Positions 25,768 to 33,459 of a stretch of 42,259 nucleotides of DNA are shown piece by piece. Position numbers and translations under genes: made by a program. Origin of the DNA: Lutimaribacter degradans (GTDB taxonomy: Bacteria; Pseudomonadota; Alphaproteobacteria; Rhodobacterales; Rhodobacteraceae); assembly GCF_023703375.1 (NCBI RefSeq), contig NZ_JAMQGO010000017.1:1-42259 (forward strand). Reading direction: 5' to 3'. The number at the start of each line of letters is the position of its first letter. Position 1 is the stretch's first letter. Under the pieces are notes generated by a model. It was not told the DNA's origin. It saw only the letters and a program-made list of their open reading frames with translations, and made no database searches.

Positions 25768-26111
25768 TTTTTTTCCTGTTCCAGCAGCAGGCCCTTCGAG
25801 ACATAGGTCAGCTGAAAAGCCTCGAAGATCGGCCAGACATCGAGAAGCGCGTCGATGGCTTCCGGGCTCGGGTCGATCGGCTTGCCGTCCGCATCGCCGA
25901 TGCCCTCCCAGGCGAGCATCGCCCGTCGCGCGAGCGCCTTGGCGAAGGCGACAGCGCGCTCCTCGTCCGAGGCCTCCTCGGGCACCGCCTCGACGGCCGG
26001 ATCGCTGCGGGTCGCCACCATCAGTGCGGTCGTCAGCGGGCGCAGTTGCACCCGGACGCCGGGCGCGAGGTCATGCCAGCGCGGCGCGTTGGTCAAATCG
26101 AGCGTGAGCAT
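25674..26111 (-). CDS. Phage tail assembly chaperone (gpG-like)
   Basis: A 145-aa protein starting MLTLDLTNAPRWHDLAPGV, with RPLTTALMVATRSD and ERAVAFAKALARRAMLAWEGI, features of tail assembly chaperones of alphaproteobacterial phages. The start overlaps the tail tube stop (ATGA). At codons 113-115 (GAA AAA AAC) the gene contains a -1 slippery site; without slipping, translation continues for 34 more residues to the stop at 25674. It prevents aggregation of the tape measure protein during tail assembly. Confidence 0.85.
   Translation of the reverse strand: MLTLDLTNAPRWHDLAPGVRVQLRPLTTALMVATRSDPAVEAVPEEASDEERAVAFAKALARRAMLAWEGIGDADGKPIDPSPEAIDALLDVWPIFEAFQLTYVSKGLLLEQEKNASALSPNGPSAGASDTAKLARKPARTARRG
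25767..25773 (-). promoter_or_regulatory. Programmed -1 ribosomal frameshift site (A AAA AAC)
   Basis: Read in the chaperone frame, the codons GAA AAA AAC contain the canonical X XXY YYZ heptamer in exact phase. After a -1 slip the next codon is CGC and the open frame to 25447 is read. The run of seven A in otherwise very GC-rich DNA is striking. I did not identify a downstream stem-loop or pseudoknot by eye. Confidence 0.8.
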
Positions 26112-27052
26112 CAATACGTCTCCACATCGTTCACGAGGGTGGCGGTGCACATCCGGCCAGCCACGCTGTCGCGCGCAGCCTGCCAGTCGAAGGTCGCTTG
26201 CACGCCCTGCGGCCCGGAAATCTCGATCCGCGGGCGCGGCAGGTAGACGGCGTGCACGGTTAGGCGCAAGCTCTCGCCGGAGGGCAGGACATAGGCGAAC
26301 TCCATCTCGCACGGGTCGCCATCGATGGCCTGCGTGACCAGCGTCTGGTCGGCGAAGCGCACCTCGATCCGGCCGGTGAGCGACGCGATGCTTGGGTCCG
26401 CGCCATCGATGCGGCCGTCCGAGCGGATCGTCTCGATCCGGTCGAGGTTGTTGGCATAGGTGATCTCGGCCGAGACCACATTGCCGAGGGCGCTGCCATT
26501 CCGCGTGATCGCCCCGTTGAAATGCCCGAAGCGCTTCAGCTCCAGCGCCGCCGGTGTTCCAGCGCTCGTGGTCGTGCCCACCGTCTCGCCCTGCGCCACC
26601 AGCCGTGCGGTGGCGGTCAGCAGACCCGAGCGCTGCATCTGCCAGGTGATCTGGTCGAGCACGCAGCCGGAATACATCGCATAGCGCGGAACCTCCGGCA
26701 TGCCGGTCTCGATCGACATCGAGGGCAGAGTCCAGGACCCCGACTGGAACTCGTGGCTGTACGGCGCTTCCGCACCCGTGGTTGTCGGCGCACCGAACGC
26801 GGCCTTCAGCCAGAAGCCGAAGGCCTCCGCGTCGAGCGGCACCACGACATCGCCGTCCGCCGTCACCGCGTCCTTGATCGGTGCCAGCGGATCGCGGCCG
26901 TAGCCCAGCAGCTCCGAGTTCAGCAGCGGCTGCTCGGCGCCGAGCGTGGTGCTGGCGAAGGGCATCTTCGTGAAGCCGCTCGCGGGCGGCGTGCCGTAGA
27001 CTGTCTCGAACGCAAGCGCCATCTGCGCCCGCGCCCCCTGGGCTCGTGCCAT
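26111..27052 (-). CDS. Phage tail tube protein
   Basis: A 313-aa major tail protein. It starts MARAQGARAQMALAFETVYGTPP, has FGFWLKAAFGAP, and carries duplicated beta-rich halves (VSAEITYANNLDRIETIRSDG; FADQTLVTQ), a pattern of tail tube proteins. It precedes the tail chaperone as in other siphophages. An AAGGA site lies before the ATG at 27052. Confidence 0.85.
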   Translation of the reverse strand: MARAQGARAQMALAFETVYGTPPASGFTKMPFASTTLGAEQPLLNSELLGYGRDPLAPIKDAVTADGDVVVPLDAEAFGFWLKAAFGAPTTTGAEAPYSHEFQSGSWTLPSMSIETGMPEVPRYAMYSGCVLDQITWQMQRSGLLTATARLVAQGETVGTTTSAGTPAALELKRFGHFNGAITRNGSALGNVVSAEITYANNLDRIETIRSDGRIDGADPSIASLTGRIEVRFADQTLVTQAIDGDPCEMEFAYVLPSGESLRLTVHAVYLPRPRIEISGPQGVQATFDWQAARDSVAGRMCTATLVNDVETY

Positions 27053-27157
27053 GTTCGTGTCCTTTCGTCGTCTGGTTGGACGGATCGCATAAGGCGGCGT
27101 TGCTGCCTGATTACGGCGGGTTTAGTCTTTACCCATTGGGCTGGGAGGAAAGCTGCT

Positions 27158-28045
27158 ATGGATTTCAAGGACCTGCTGCGCATTCAAGGATACGATGCTG
27201 ACGCCAGAGAGCGCATCGTCCTGCTACGCCATCGTCCGTTTGAGCCCAGACTCGCCCGGGCGATGCCGTGGATTATCGAAGAACGCCCGGACCTTTTCGA
27301 AACCTACCAATCGGTCCCAGGCCGGCCGGAAAAGGCCTTGCGCAGGGCGGAATACGTGGCAAGCTTCTTCGGCCTGTCGCCGGGTAAAGCGCATTTCGTC
27401 GGGCTTTATCGCATCGGTGAGGCGCGCGAGCTCGACCATGACGCCTTCTGGCGGATACCGGAGAACCTGATCCTCCGGGACATGGGATACGAGGGATTCA
27501 CCGCTGAAGAGGCCGAAAGGTTGGGTTCGCGCCTTCAGTTCCATCTGGAACGCCTGCCGTTCTACAGCGACTGGCGCGGGCGGCTTGTCATCGATTTTCC
27601 GCCGCCAGAGCGCTCATGGTTCCGGTGGGTGAACCGTGGGACGTTCCCCGTGAGCGCGATCCTCGAGGAAAGCGCGTTCGCGGCCCCACCGCCCGACTGG
27701 CGTGACATCGATCTTACCTTCGCAGAGCTCGCAACCCTGCCAGGCTCATGGCGGGCGCGGCTGGCCGAATGGCGCGGGATTTACCTCATCTTTGATGAAA
27801 GCGACCGCCGCACCTATGTCGGCTCCGCCTATGGTCGCGACAACATCCTCGGTCGGTGGCAGGCCTACGCCCGGGATGGTCATGGTGGAAACCGTGAACT
27901 CCGCGGTCGTGACCCACGCGATTTTCGGTTCAGCATTCTCGAACGCCTCGCGCCGGACCTGCCGCCAGAGGACGTCATCGCCCGAGAAAACAGCTGGAAG
28001 CTACGGCTCCATTCCCGGCAACCGTTCGGGCTCAACGCCAACTGA
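27158..28045 (+). CDS. GIY-YIG nuclease family protein (plus-strand cargo)
   Basis: A 295-aa protein. Residues 1-200 are an uncharacterised N-terminal region. The C-terminal GIY-YIG fold starts at residue 207 with GIYLIF, then TYVGSAYG, an Arg in ILGRW, and a Glu near residue 277 (ARENSWKLRL) as the metal ligand. It should be a DNA-binding and possibly cutting enzyme. It lies between the tail tube and tail terminator genes on the opposite strand, with its own GGAGG site, so it must have its own promoter. It may act in phage exclusion or be a homing-type cargo gene; neither can be shown here. Its stop is adjacent to the terminator gene's stop (convergent). Confidence 0.8.
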   Translation: MDFKDLLRIQGYDADARERIVLLRHRPFEPRLARAMPWIIEERPDLFETYQSVPGRPEKALRRAEYVASFFGLSPGKAHFVGLYRIGEARELDHDAFWRIPENLILRDMGYEGFTAEEAERLGSRLQFHLERLPFYSDWRGRLVIDFPPPERSWFRWVNRGTFPVSAILEESAFAAPPPDWRDIDLTFAELATLPGSWRARLAEWRGIYLIFDESDRRTYVGSAYGRDNILGRWQAYARDGHGGNRELRGRDPRDFRFSILERLAPDLPPEDVIARENSWKLRLHSRQPFGLNAN

Positions 28046-28046
28046 G

Positions 28047-28469
28047 TCACCCACCGAGAGGATCGTCCGTCGAGTAGTGCAGCACCACCGCGATGGTCGC
28101 CGCCTTGAGGCTCGCCGCGCCCTCGACCGGCAGATCGACTGGCTGCGGAGCCTCCGCCTCGACCCAGTCGCAGAGCCCGCCCAGCGTGCGGTCGGTCGCG
28201 AGCGCCGCGCCGATGCTGGCGGCCAGCGTGTCGAAGGCGGCGTCGCGGTCAGCACCCTGCACCACCGCTTCGATTTCGGCACGGTGCTGGTAATGATAGC
28301 GCAAGGGCGACAGCGTCACTTCCGGCTCTCCCGGCTCGCCATCCCGCAGGATCAGCAGGCCATCGGTCGGCACGCGCTCAGGCAGCACCTCGCCGCGCAG
28401 GGCGGTGGCGGGCAGCGCCGAAATCCGCGCGTGCAGCGCGGCGAGGATGGTTTCACGGGAGGTGGGCAT
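28047..28469 (-). CDS. Phage tail terminator-like protein
   Basis: A 140-aa protein with RETILAALHARISALP at the start and a mid-region YHYQHRAEIEAVVQGAD typical of the small phage proteins found before the tail tube gene in Rhodobacterales prophages (sometimes misannotated as acyl-CoA transferase). Position between head-tail joining genes and the tail tube supports tail completion or termination. A GGAGG-like site precedes the start at 28469. Confidence 0.65.
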   Translation of the reverse strand: MPTSRETILAALHARISALPATALRGEVLPERVPTDGLLILRDGEPGEPEVTLSPLRYHYQHRAEIEAVVQGADRDAAFDTLAASIGAALATDRTLGGLCDWVEAEAPQPVDLPVEGAASLKAATIAVVLHYSTDDPLGG

Positions 28470-28545
28470 GGTGCTATCGTATGGATCGACAGCGGTCCGG
28501 AAGGATCACCGGCATGCCGATCATGATGGGTTTCAAGATAATCCG

Positions 28546-28561
28546 CCTCACCGTGGTGAGG
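28546..28561. repeat. 16-bp perfect palindrome upstream of the toxin-antitoxin operon
   Basis: CCTCACC-GT-GGTGAGG is a perfect dyad with a 2-bp centre, about 25 bp before the promoter of the TacA/TacT pair. No T-run follows on either strand, so it is more likely a protein-binding site than a terminator. The binding protein is unknown. Confidence 0.45.
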
Positions 28562-28580
28562 ACGACCCCGATGATGATCA

Positions 28581-28609
28581 TTGACATGTACGGCGTTATA
28601 CCGTACATG
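28581..28609 (+). promoter_or_regulatory. Promoter and operator of the TacA/TacT operon
   Basis: A consensus -35 TTGACA (28581-28586) is followed, 17 bp later, by a weak -10 TACATG. A perfect inverted repeat overlaps the promoter: CATGTACGG (28585-28593) and CCGTACATG (28601-28609), 7-bp spacer. This fits binding of the ribbon-helix-helix antitoxin and conditional cooperativity with the toxin, as known for type II pairs. The start codon of the antitoxin is 23 bp downstream. Confidence 0.75.
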
Positions 28610-28632
28610 GATTGCTCTGAAGGAGATCGACT

Positions 28633-28941
28633 ATGTTCGCCATTGAGACTGTGAGCCCGACCCCGGGCAAGATGGAAGCGCGCAAGGAATTGCGCATGCA
28701 CCGCGCGGATGAGGAGCGCATCAAGGCCGCTGCCGCTGCAACCGGCCTGCAGGAAGCCGACTTCATTCGTCAGGCGGCCCTTCTGCGTGCGCAGGAGGTC
28801 GAACAACGTGTGTCCCTCTCTGTCTTGCCCGCCCAAGCATTCGATGCATTCAAGGCAGCCGTCGAGGCGCCTGGTCAGGTCGTGCCCGGGTTGGCTCGTG
28901 CCGCGGAAGCGTCGAAGGGCCTCCTGAAGGATGCCGGCTGA
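28633..28941 (+). CDS. tacA: TacA-like DUF1778 ribbon-helix-helix antitoxin
   Basis: A 102-aa protein. The DUF1778 DNA-binding part is at residues about 15-55 (RKELRMHRADEERIKAAAAATG, then EADFIRQAALLRAQE). The C-terminal half should wrap around the toxin. It represses its own promoter through the dyad at 28585-28609. A strong AAGGAG site precedes the ATG. Its end overlaps the toxin gene by 11 nt. The pair sits as plus-strand cargo within the minus-strand phage operon and could stabilise the element or act against other phages. Confidence 0.88.
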   Translation: MFAIETVSPTPGKMEARKELRMHRADEERIKAAAAATGLQEADFIRQAALLRAQEVEQRVSLSVLPAQAFDAFKAAVEAPGQVVPGLARAAEASKGLLKDAG

Positions 28942-29476
28942 GACCGCGGCGGACGCGCCCGCTCTGACGATCGCGAAATTCGACAAGGCGCTGCATGACC
29001 GCAGCGCCTTCTCTTGTGGCTTTGCCCCCATCGACAACTTCCTGAAGTCGTCGCTCACGGACCAGATCAAGACCGGAATGGTCGCTGCGTGGATTGCCAC
29101 AGCTGGCGACGATCCTGCCGTGCTGGGCTTTTACACTCTCGGCGCAATGGCCGTCCGAGCGGATCTCGGCCCCGGGAAATGGCAGCGCGCCGGTGTGCCG
29201 GACATCCCTGTTATCTACATCCGCGCGGTTGCCGTGCGCGATGACATGCAGGGCAAAGGGCTTGGAACCGCCCTCGTCGTGGACGCCATGCGGCGCTGCC
29301 TCGGGATCGCCGATCAGATGGGCGCTGCGGCCATCGTCCTCGATGTGCTCAAGGACGATCACTTCGAACGCCGCTGGAACTTCTACGAAGAGCTTGGCTT
29401 CCAGCCGCTCGGCGACCCCGAAAACAAGCAGCGCGTGTTCATTCCGATGGCGAACGTCCGTGCGACGCTGGGCTGA
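28931..29476 (+). CDS. tacT: TacT-like GNAT-family toxin
   Basis: A 181-aa GNAT acetyltransferase. It starts with the TacT pattern (FDCG-like HDRSAFSCGFAPIDNFL), has the acetyl-CoA loop in VRDDMQGKGLGTAL, and ends with the catalytic-Tyr region FYEELGF. Characterised homologues acetylate the amino group of aminoacyl-tRNA and stop translation. The start at 28931 overlaps the antitoxin. Length fits the family. Confidence 0.88.
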   Translation: MPAETAADAPALTIAKFDKALHDRSAFSCGFAPIDNFLKSSLTDQIKTGMVAAWIATAGDDPAVLGFYTLGAMAVRADLGPGKWQRAGVPDIPVIYIRAVAVRDDMQGKGLGTALVVDAMRRCLGIADQMGAAAIVLDVLKDDHFERRWNFYEELGFQPLGDPENKQRVFIPMANVRATLG

Positions 29477-29490
29477 AGAGCCGCTCGGCA

Positions 29491-29598
29491 TCAAATCCGC
29501 CCCTCCACCCAGTTCGCGACGATCAGCCCCGGCACGCTGTCGTGGGCCCGATACAGGTCACCCCGCTCGTACTTCTTCCGATCTGGTTGGCTCCACAT
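29491..29598 (-). pseudogene. Relict 3' end of a DUF6441 phage gene
   Basis: The minus strand reads 35 codons to a TGA, ending YRAHDSVPGLIVANWVEGRI. This matches the C-terminus of the intact DUF6441 protein (ERAHDSLPAMIVANWVDARL at 30138). The upstream 175 residues are missing. Nucleotide similarity is clear but diverged, so it is a second allele, not a recent copy. It marks where the segment 29599-30137 was exchanged or inserted. Confidence 0.75.
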
Positions 29599-29745
29599 CC
29601 GACGCCCCCCTCTCTCTCGCTGGCGTCTGACACAGAATCACAATCGATTCCAATGATTCAAGGAGTTTCCAGACAGGGTCTAAGCTTGATCTAGAGGCGG
29701 AAAACAGCATACCGTGAAACCGATCATGACAGTAGAGTTGGGTAG

Positions 29746-30027
29746 TTGGATTTGTCTAAAGTTGAGAAGTTAAGAGAGAAAATCGATGATCTTACTAGCA
29801 GGGAAACGGCACTGTACGCCGATCTCTCGGCGTTGCAACAAGGTATAATGGGTCTGATGGAGAATAGACCTACCACATTTCTTGCGGGAAAATTGCGGGA
29901 TAGAAAGATTCGGAAAGCCACTGAGACCTTAAACGAGGGCAAGGAAGCTTTGGTTCACATCAAGTCTCTTTTACGGGTTGCCGAAGTGGAGTTGCAGATT
30001 GCCTTAGAAAAGGAGAACGCGGGCTAG
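29746..30027 (+). CDS. AT-rich small coiled-coil protein (unknown, recently acquired)
   Basis: A 93-aa frame starting with TTG. The protein is almost entirely charged helix with heptad-like spacing (VEKLREKIDDLTSRETAL; KATETLNEGKEALVHIKSLL), broken by a Gly/Pro turn near residue 40. Codons TTA, AGA and ATA and visibly lower GC set it apart from every neighbour, suggesting a foreign origin. The ribosome site is weak. I do not recognise a family. It lies between the DUF6441 relict and the intact DUF6441 gene, probably carried in by the same event. Confidence 0.5.
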   Translation: MDLSKVEKLREKIDDLTSRETALYADLSALQQGIMGLMENRPTTFLAGKLRDRKIRKATETLNEGKEALVHIKSLLRVAEVELQIALEKENAG

Positions 30028-30137
30028 CCCCGAACCGAATTCGACATATGCAATACCCCCCACGATAGTCCGATATGGTGCGTGGGTGTGCTGTTCTGTG
30101 GCACAGGAAATTGGCAGCTTTGTCCGCTGAGCGCACC

Positions 30138-30770
30138 TCAGAGCCTTGCGTCCACCCAGTTCGCCACGATCATCGCGGGCAGGCTATCATGTGCCCGCTC
30201 TGTATCCCGGTCGAGGTCGAGCCGCTTCGGCAGCTTGACCTGCGGGACGAGCAGGAAGATCGGCGCGCTGACCTGGTTGCGGCCTGTCTTCGAGCGCGAG
30301 GCGACCGCCTGGCCGCGTTTGTTGATCCGGGCGCGGTCGGCAACGAGAAGGCTCGGCCTTCTCCGGCGGTAGACGAAGCGGAGGCGCAGCCCCCGCCGGC
30401 GCTCCCATTCGCCGGGGGTGATCTTTCCGCCGCGCAAGCCCCGCCCAGCGGCTTCGGTCGGGATCGCGAGCCAGAACCCCTCCTTCGAGCGGATCAGCGG
30501 ACCGGTGTCGTGGGCGCCGACGATGACCGGGGCCTTGGACCAGACGAGCGCCGCGGCGTTCAGGCTCTCGCCGGCCTTCGGGTAGGTCTGGCTCCGGATC
30601 GAGTTCGCGAGGCGCCGACCGAGCCCCGCCCCCGTGATCTGGCCGCGCCAGGCGGTCTTCAGCCCGGTTCCGGCCTCGCGCATGGCGGCGGTGACGGCCT
30701 TCTCGCCGGCCTTCACCTCGGCAGCCATGGCGGCGACGAGGTCCGGCGTGATGTCGAGCTTCAGCTTCAT
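30138..30770 (-). CDS. DUF6441 family phage protein (head-tail/tail completion)
   Basis: A 210-aa phage protein with MREAGTGLKTAWRGQITGAGLG, ALVWSKAPVIVGAHDTG and GFWLAIPTEAAGRG, which I recognise as the DUF6441 family common in alphaproteobacterial siphophages. It occupies the slot of HK97 gp10-like tail completion proteins. Its start overlaps the joining-protein stop (ATGA). The last 20 residues resemble the relict at 29491, so the gene end has been recombined. Confidence 0.82.
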   Translation of the reverse strand: MKLKLDITPDLVAAMAAEVKAGEKAVTAAMREAGTGLKTAWRGQITGAGLGRRLANSIRSQTYPKAGESLNAAALVWSKAPVIVGAHDTGPLIRSKEGFWLAIPTEAAGRGLRGGKITPGEWERRRGLRLRFVYRRRRPSLLVADRARINKRGQAVASRSKTGRNQVSAPIFLLVPQVKLPKRLDLDRDTERAHDSLPAMIVANWVDARL

Positions 30771-31078
30771 GCCGGGCGCAGATCCACGGTCCAGACGAGC
30801 CTTTCGCGGTCGCGGACGGGCTCGGCCTGGATGAGGAAGGCTTCGCCATCGATCTCGATGCGGTCGCCGGGCCGGGGATTGGGTACCTCGGACACGCGAA
30901 GATCCATGCGCGTGGTCTCCGACCAGATGCGCGCCTCGCCGAAACCGGTGGTCTCGTCCGCGCGGCGGGTGACAACGCGCACGAGGACGGGCGTACCTCC
31001 CTCGGGCGCGTACACCGCATCGCGGGCGACGTTGACATCCGCGAAGAGCACGTCGAGGGCCATGGCGGCGGCCGTCAT
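30767..31078 (-). CDS. Phage head-tail joining protein (probable)
   Basis: A 103-aa beta-rich protein (DVNVARDAVYAPEGG; PGDRIEIDGEAFLIQAEPV) of the small head-tail connector type found directly after the capsid gene in lambda-like phages. Start and stop overlap both neighbours by ATGA, so it is translationally coupled. The longer frame to 31159 lies in the capsid gene and is not used. Confidence 0.75.
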   Translation of the reverse strand: MTAAAMALDVLFADVNVARDAVYAPEGGTPVLVRVVTRRADETTGFGEARIWSETTRMDLRVSEVPNPRPGDRIEIDGEAFLIQAEPVRDRERLVWTVDLRPA

Positions 31079-32091
31079 CAGGTCCGCCGCGCGCTGCGCA
31101 GCACCTGCGGCCGCGTGCAGATCGGCAGCGGGTTGCTCTCGATCTCGAGGCGCACCCATTCGTCGCGGTCCCTGTCCAGGATCATCCGCGCATAGAGCGG
31201 CAGGCCCACGGTGTTGACCGTCTCGAAGGTGTCGGCGGGGGCGTAGTAGATCTCGAACAGGCCCTCGACGCCCTCGGGGTAGAAATACGCCTTGTCGGTC
31301 GGCACGCCAAAACCAAGCCCCCCGCGATAGCGCCGGAAGGTGATGCCGCCGAAGCTGACCTCCTCCCCTACCCTGCCCCGCAGATCGGCGGCCGCGGCGG
31401 TGTTGAGGTAGGTCTCACGCACCTCCTTGTGCGCCACCAGATCGGCGAAGAAGGCCGACCCACATTCGGCGCGCAGCTGCACCTGACCGGCGGCGAGCCC
31501 GCCCAAGGAGTCCTCGACGCTCTCGATCAGCGCCTGGCAGCGCTTGCGCAGCGCGCCCGAGGCGGGGCTCGTGTTGTCGAGATCGAAGTCAACCTCCGCC
31601 GCGGGCGTGATGCCGAACTCCGCGTGGTAGTCGATCACCGTCGCGCCGTCCTTCGGGTCCTTCACCACGCCCTGGATGCCGTTGAAGAGGTGGAACTCGA
31701 AGGTGGCCTCGGCGTCGTTCCTGAGCCGGCCGAGCTTGCGCGCGACCTCGGCCTGCACCTGCTGCACCGCGGTCTCGGAGCCGAAGTCGCGGATCGCCTG
31801 GATTTCCGAGGCCCAGAGCACGTCCTGCTTCTTGAACTGGCGGCAGACGAAGGCGCGCATCTCGCGGCGTTCGGGGATCTGGCTCTCATAGGCCGAGCCG
31901 CGTTCGGAGAACGGGATCAGCGACAGCGTGCCGTCGCGGCTCTCGATCATCACGGTGCGCGAACGCACGCCGCGGGCTCCGAAGAGGTTCGCGCCCGACA
32001 GGATCGCGGGCTTGTAGGGGATGTTCTCGAGCGCGCGGGTGAGCTCGACAATGGTGAAGGCATCGCCTTCGAAGATGTCCATGGTGGCCAT
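31078..32091 (-). CDS. Major capsid protein, Phage_cap_E (lambda gpE) family
   Basis: A 337-aa capsid protein beginning MATMDIFEGDAFTIVELT, the family start, with LIPFSERGSAYE, FGSETAVQQVQ and a C-terminal GVEGLFEIYYAPADTFETVNT. Start ATG at 32091 has a GGAG site 8 nt upstream; an in-frame ATG at 32082 is an alternative. That ribosome site lies in a 14-bp sequence repeated inverted on the far side of the IS110-type element, so the element may supply the translation signal of this gene. Confidence 0.9.
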   Translation of the reverse strand: MATMDIFEGDAFTIVELTRALENIPYKPAILSGANLFGARGVRSRTVMIESRDGTLSLIPFSERGSAYESQIPERREMRAFVCRQFKKQDVLWASEIQAIRDFGSETAVQQVQAEVARKLGRLRNDAEATFEFHLFNGIQGVVKDPKDGATVIDYHAEFGITPAAEVDFDLDNTSPASGALRKRCQALIESVEDSLGGLAAGQVQLRAECGSAFFADLVAHKEVRETYLNTAAAADLRGRVGEEVSFGGITFRRYRGGLGFGVPTDKAYFYPEGVEGLFEIYYAPADTFETVNTVGLPLYARMILDRDRDEWVRLEIESNPLPICTRPQVLRSARRT

Positions 32092-32105
32092 GTGTGGATG
32101 GCTCC
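32092..32105. repeat. 14-bp inverted repeat, capsid-side copy
   Basis: GTGTGGATGGCTCC on the plus strand, exact reverse complement of 33446-33459. On the minus strand it covers the GGAG ribosome site of the capsid gene. It is either the IS end or phage DNA resembling it; the perfect 14-bp match flanking the transposase favours an IS terminal repeat. Confidence 0.6.
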
Positions 32106-32320
32106 TTTCCTGCAAGGGTTTTTGTGGTGATCATGATCGAGCGGGTTGCGGTCATGTGTTCGGCCTGTCGGCGCGGTGCGTCTGACCGCTGGCCCTGATG
32201 AAGTCCGCGTGCCGGGTCCCAATCATGAGAATGAGCTATGACGCCCAGGCCACCAATGCGGGGTGTCCCAACGGCGGTTCTCCTTGATCATCATCATTCA
32301 TCTCTGCCCTCGCAGCTCAG

Positions 32321-32342
32321 AGCGGCAGGTGTAGCTGCCGCT
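32321..32342. ncRNA. Strong hairpin in the IS non-coding end (candidate part of guide RNA)
   Basis: A perfect 8-bp stem, AGCGGCAG / CTGCCGCT, with a 6-nt loop lies 13 nt after the transposase stop; a 7-bp dyad (32349-32363) overlaps the stop codon itself. In IS1111-group elements the downstream non-coding end encodes the structured RNA that guides integration. That this hairpin belongs to it is inference. Confidence 0.35.
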
Positions 32343-32354
32343 GTTTCGATGGGA

Positions 32355-33377
32355 TCATCCCATAGCGGGACGGCGGTAGACGTCGCCGCGCAGCAGCACC
32401 GCCCAGACGATGCGCGCTGTCTTGTTGGCGATGGCGACGGTGACCACTCGCGCAGGCTTCCTCTCCAGCAGCTTACGCACCCAGATGCCGGTCAGGCTGG
32501 TATCCTGTCCGATCCGTCTGATGACCGAGGTGGCGCCATTCACGAGCAGGCGACGCAAATAGCCGTCGCCCATCTTCGAGATGCGGCCGAGACGATCCTT
32601 GCCGCCCGAAGAGTTCTGCCGTGGAACCAGGCCGAGGAAGGCCGCGAACTGGCGACCCGAGGCGAATGCATTCGGATCGGGTACCGTGGCCACCATGGCC
32701 GTGGCGGTAATGACTCCGACCCCAGGTATCGTTGAAAGCCTCTGGCAGACTTCGTTTTCTCGGAACCAGGCAAGCAGCTGGCGATCGATCGCGCGGATTT
32801 CCGCCTTCAGCGCCTCGAGCTGGTCGGCAAAGCCGAGCAACGTCGTTCGCGCAATCTCCGGAAGATCGGCGTGATCACCCGCTCTCAGGTCCGCGATGAG
32901 TTGCTTGAGATTTTGCGGCCCTTTCGCCGCGATGATGCCGAACTCGGCCAGATGGCTTCTCAGGGCGTTCAGCATCATGGTTCGCTGACGGATCAAGAGT
33001 TCACGGGTCCGATGCATGACCATGACGCCTTGTTGCTCTGGCGTCTTGACCGGGACAAAGCGCATGTTGGGCCGGGTCACGGCCTCGCAGATCGCCTCAG
33101 CGTCCGCGGCGTCGTTCTTCTGCCTCTTCACGTACGGTTTGACGTAAGCCGGCGGGATCAGTCGCACGTCATGGCCGAGTGCGGCGATCTCACGAGCCCA
33201 ATAGTGCGCGGTGACGCAGGCCTCCATTCCGACCAGACAATGCGGCAGACCTTGCAGAAACTCGATCACCGCATTGCGCCGAAGTTTCTTCTTCAGAACA
33301 GTACGGCCTTCTGCATCGACGCCGTGGACCTGGAAAACGGATTTGGCCAGATCGATCCCGAGTGTGGTAATTTCCAT
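32355..33377 (-). CDS. IS110-family transposase (DEDD RuvC-like plus serine-containing Tnp_20 domain)
   Basis: A 340-aa transposase. The N-terminal DEDD domain starts GIDLAKSVFQVHGVD (Asp 9), followed by GMEACVTAHYWARE and KNDAADAEAICEA. The C-terminal Transposase_20 domain runs from LSTIPGVGVITA to ISKMGDGYLRRLLVNGA and includes QNSSGGKDR with the conserved serine. All key residues seem present and the length is full, so it could be active. An AAGGAG site precedes the ATG at 33377. Confidence 0.93.
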   Translation of the reverse strand: MEITTLGIDLAKSVFQVHGVDAEGRTVLKKKLRRNAVIEFLQGLPHCLVGMEACVTAHYWAREIAALGHDVRLIPPAYVKPYVKRQKNDAADAEAICEAVTRPNMRFVPVKTPEQQGVMVMHRTRELLIRQRTMMLNALRSHLAEFGIIAAKGPQNLKQLIADLRAGDHADLPEIARTTLLGFADQLEALKAEIRAIDRQLLAWFRENEVCQRLSTIPGVGVITATAMVATVPDPNAFASGRQFAAFLGLVPRQNSSGGKDRLGRISKMGDGYLRRLLVNGATSVIRRIGQDTSLTGIWVRKLLERKPARVVTVAIANKTARIVWAVLLRGDVYRRPAMG

Positions 33378-33445
33378 TGTGGATTGCTCCTTCCCTCTGT
33401 TGGCTTGCCACAACGACAACATGGCAGATCGCGCTGCCGTCGGGT

Positions 33446-33459
33446 GGAGCCATCCACAC
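33446..33459. repeat. 14-bp inverted repeat, decoration-side copy
   Basis: GGAGCCATCCACAC on the plus strand, partner of 32092-32105. Just outside it, on the minus strand, lies GGAGG followed 7 nt later by an ATG (33465). This looks like an orphan translation start, possibly the original capsid initiation site displaced by the element. Confidence 0.6.

Noticed and set aside
29599..29745. Possible promoter or RNA in the gap before the AT-rich ORF
   Set aside because: AT-rich, but I could not find a paired -35/-10 or stable fold strong enough to report.
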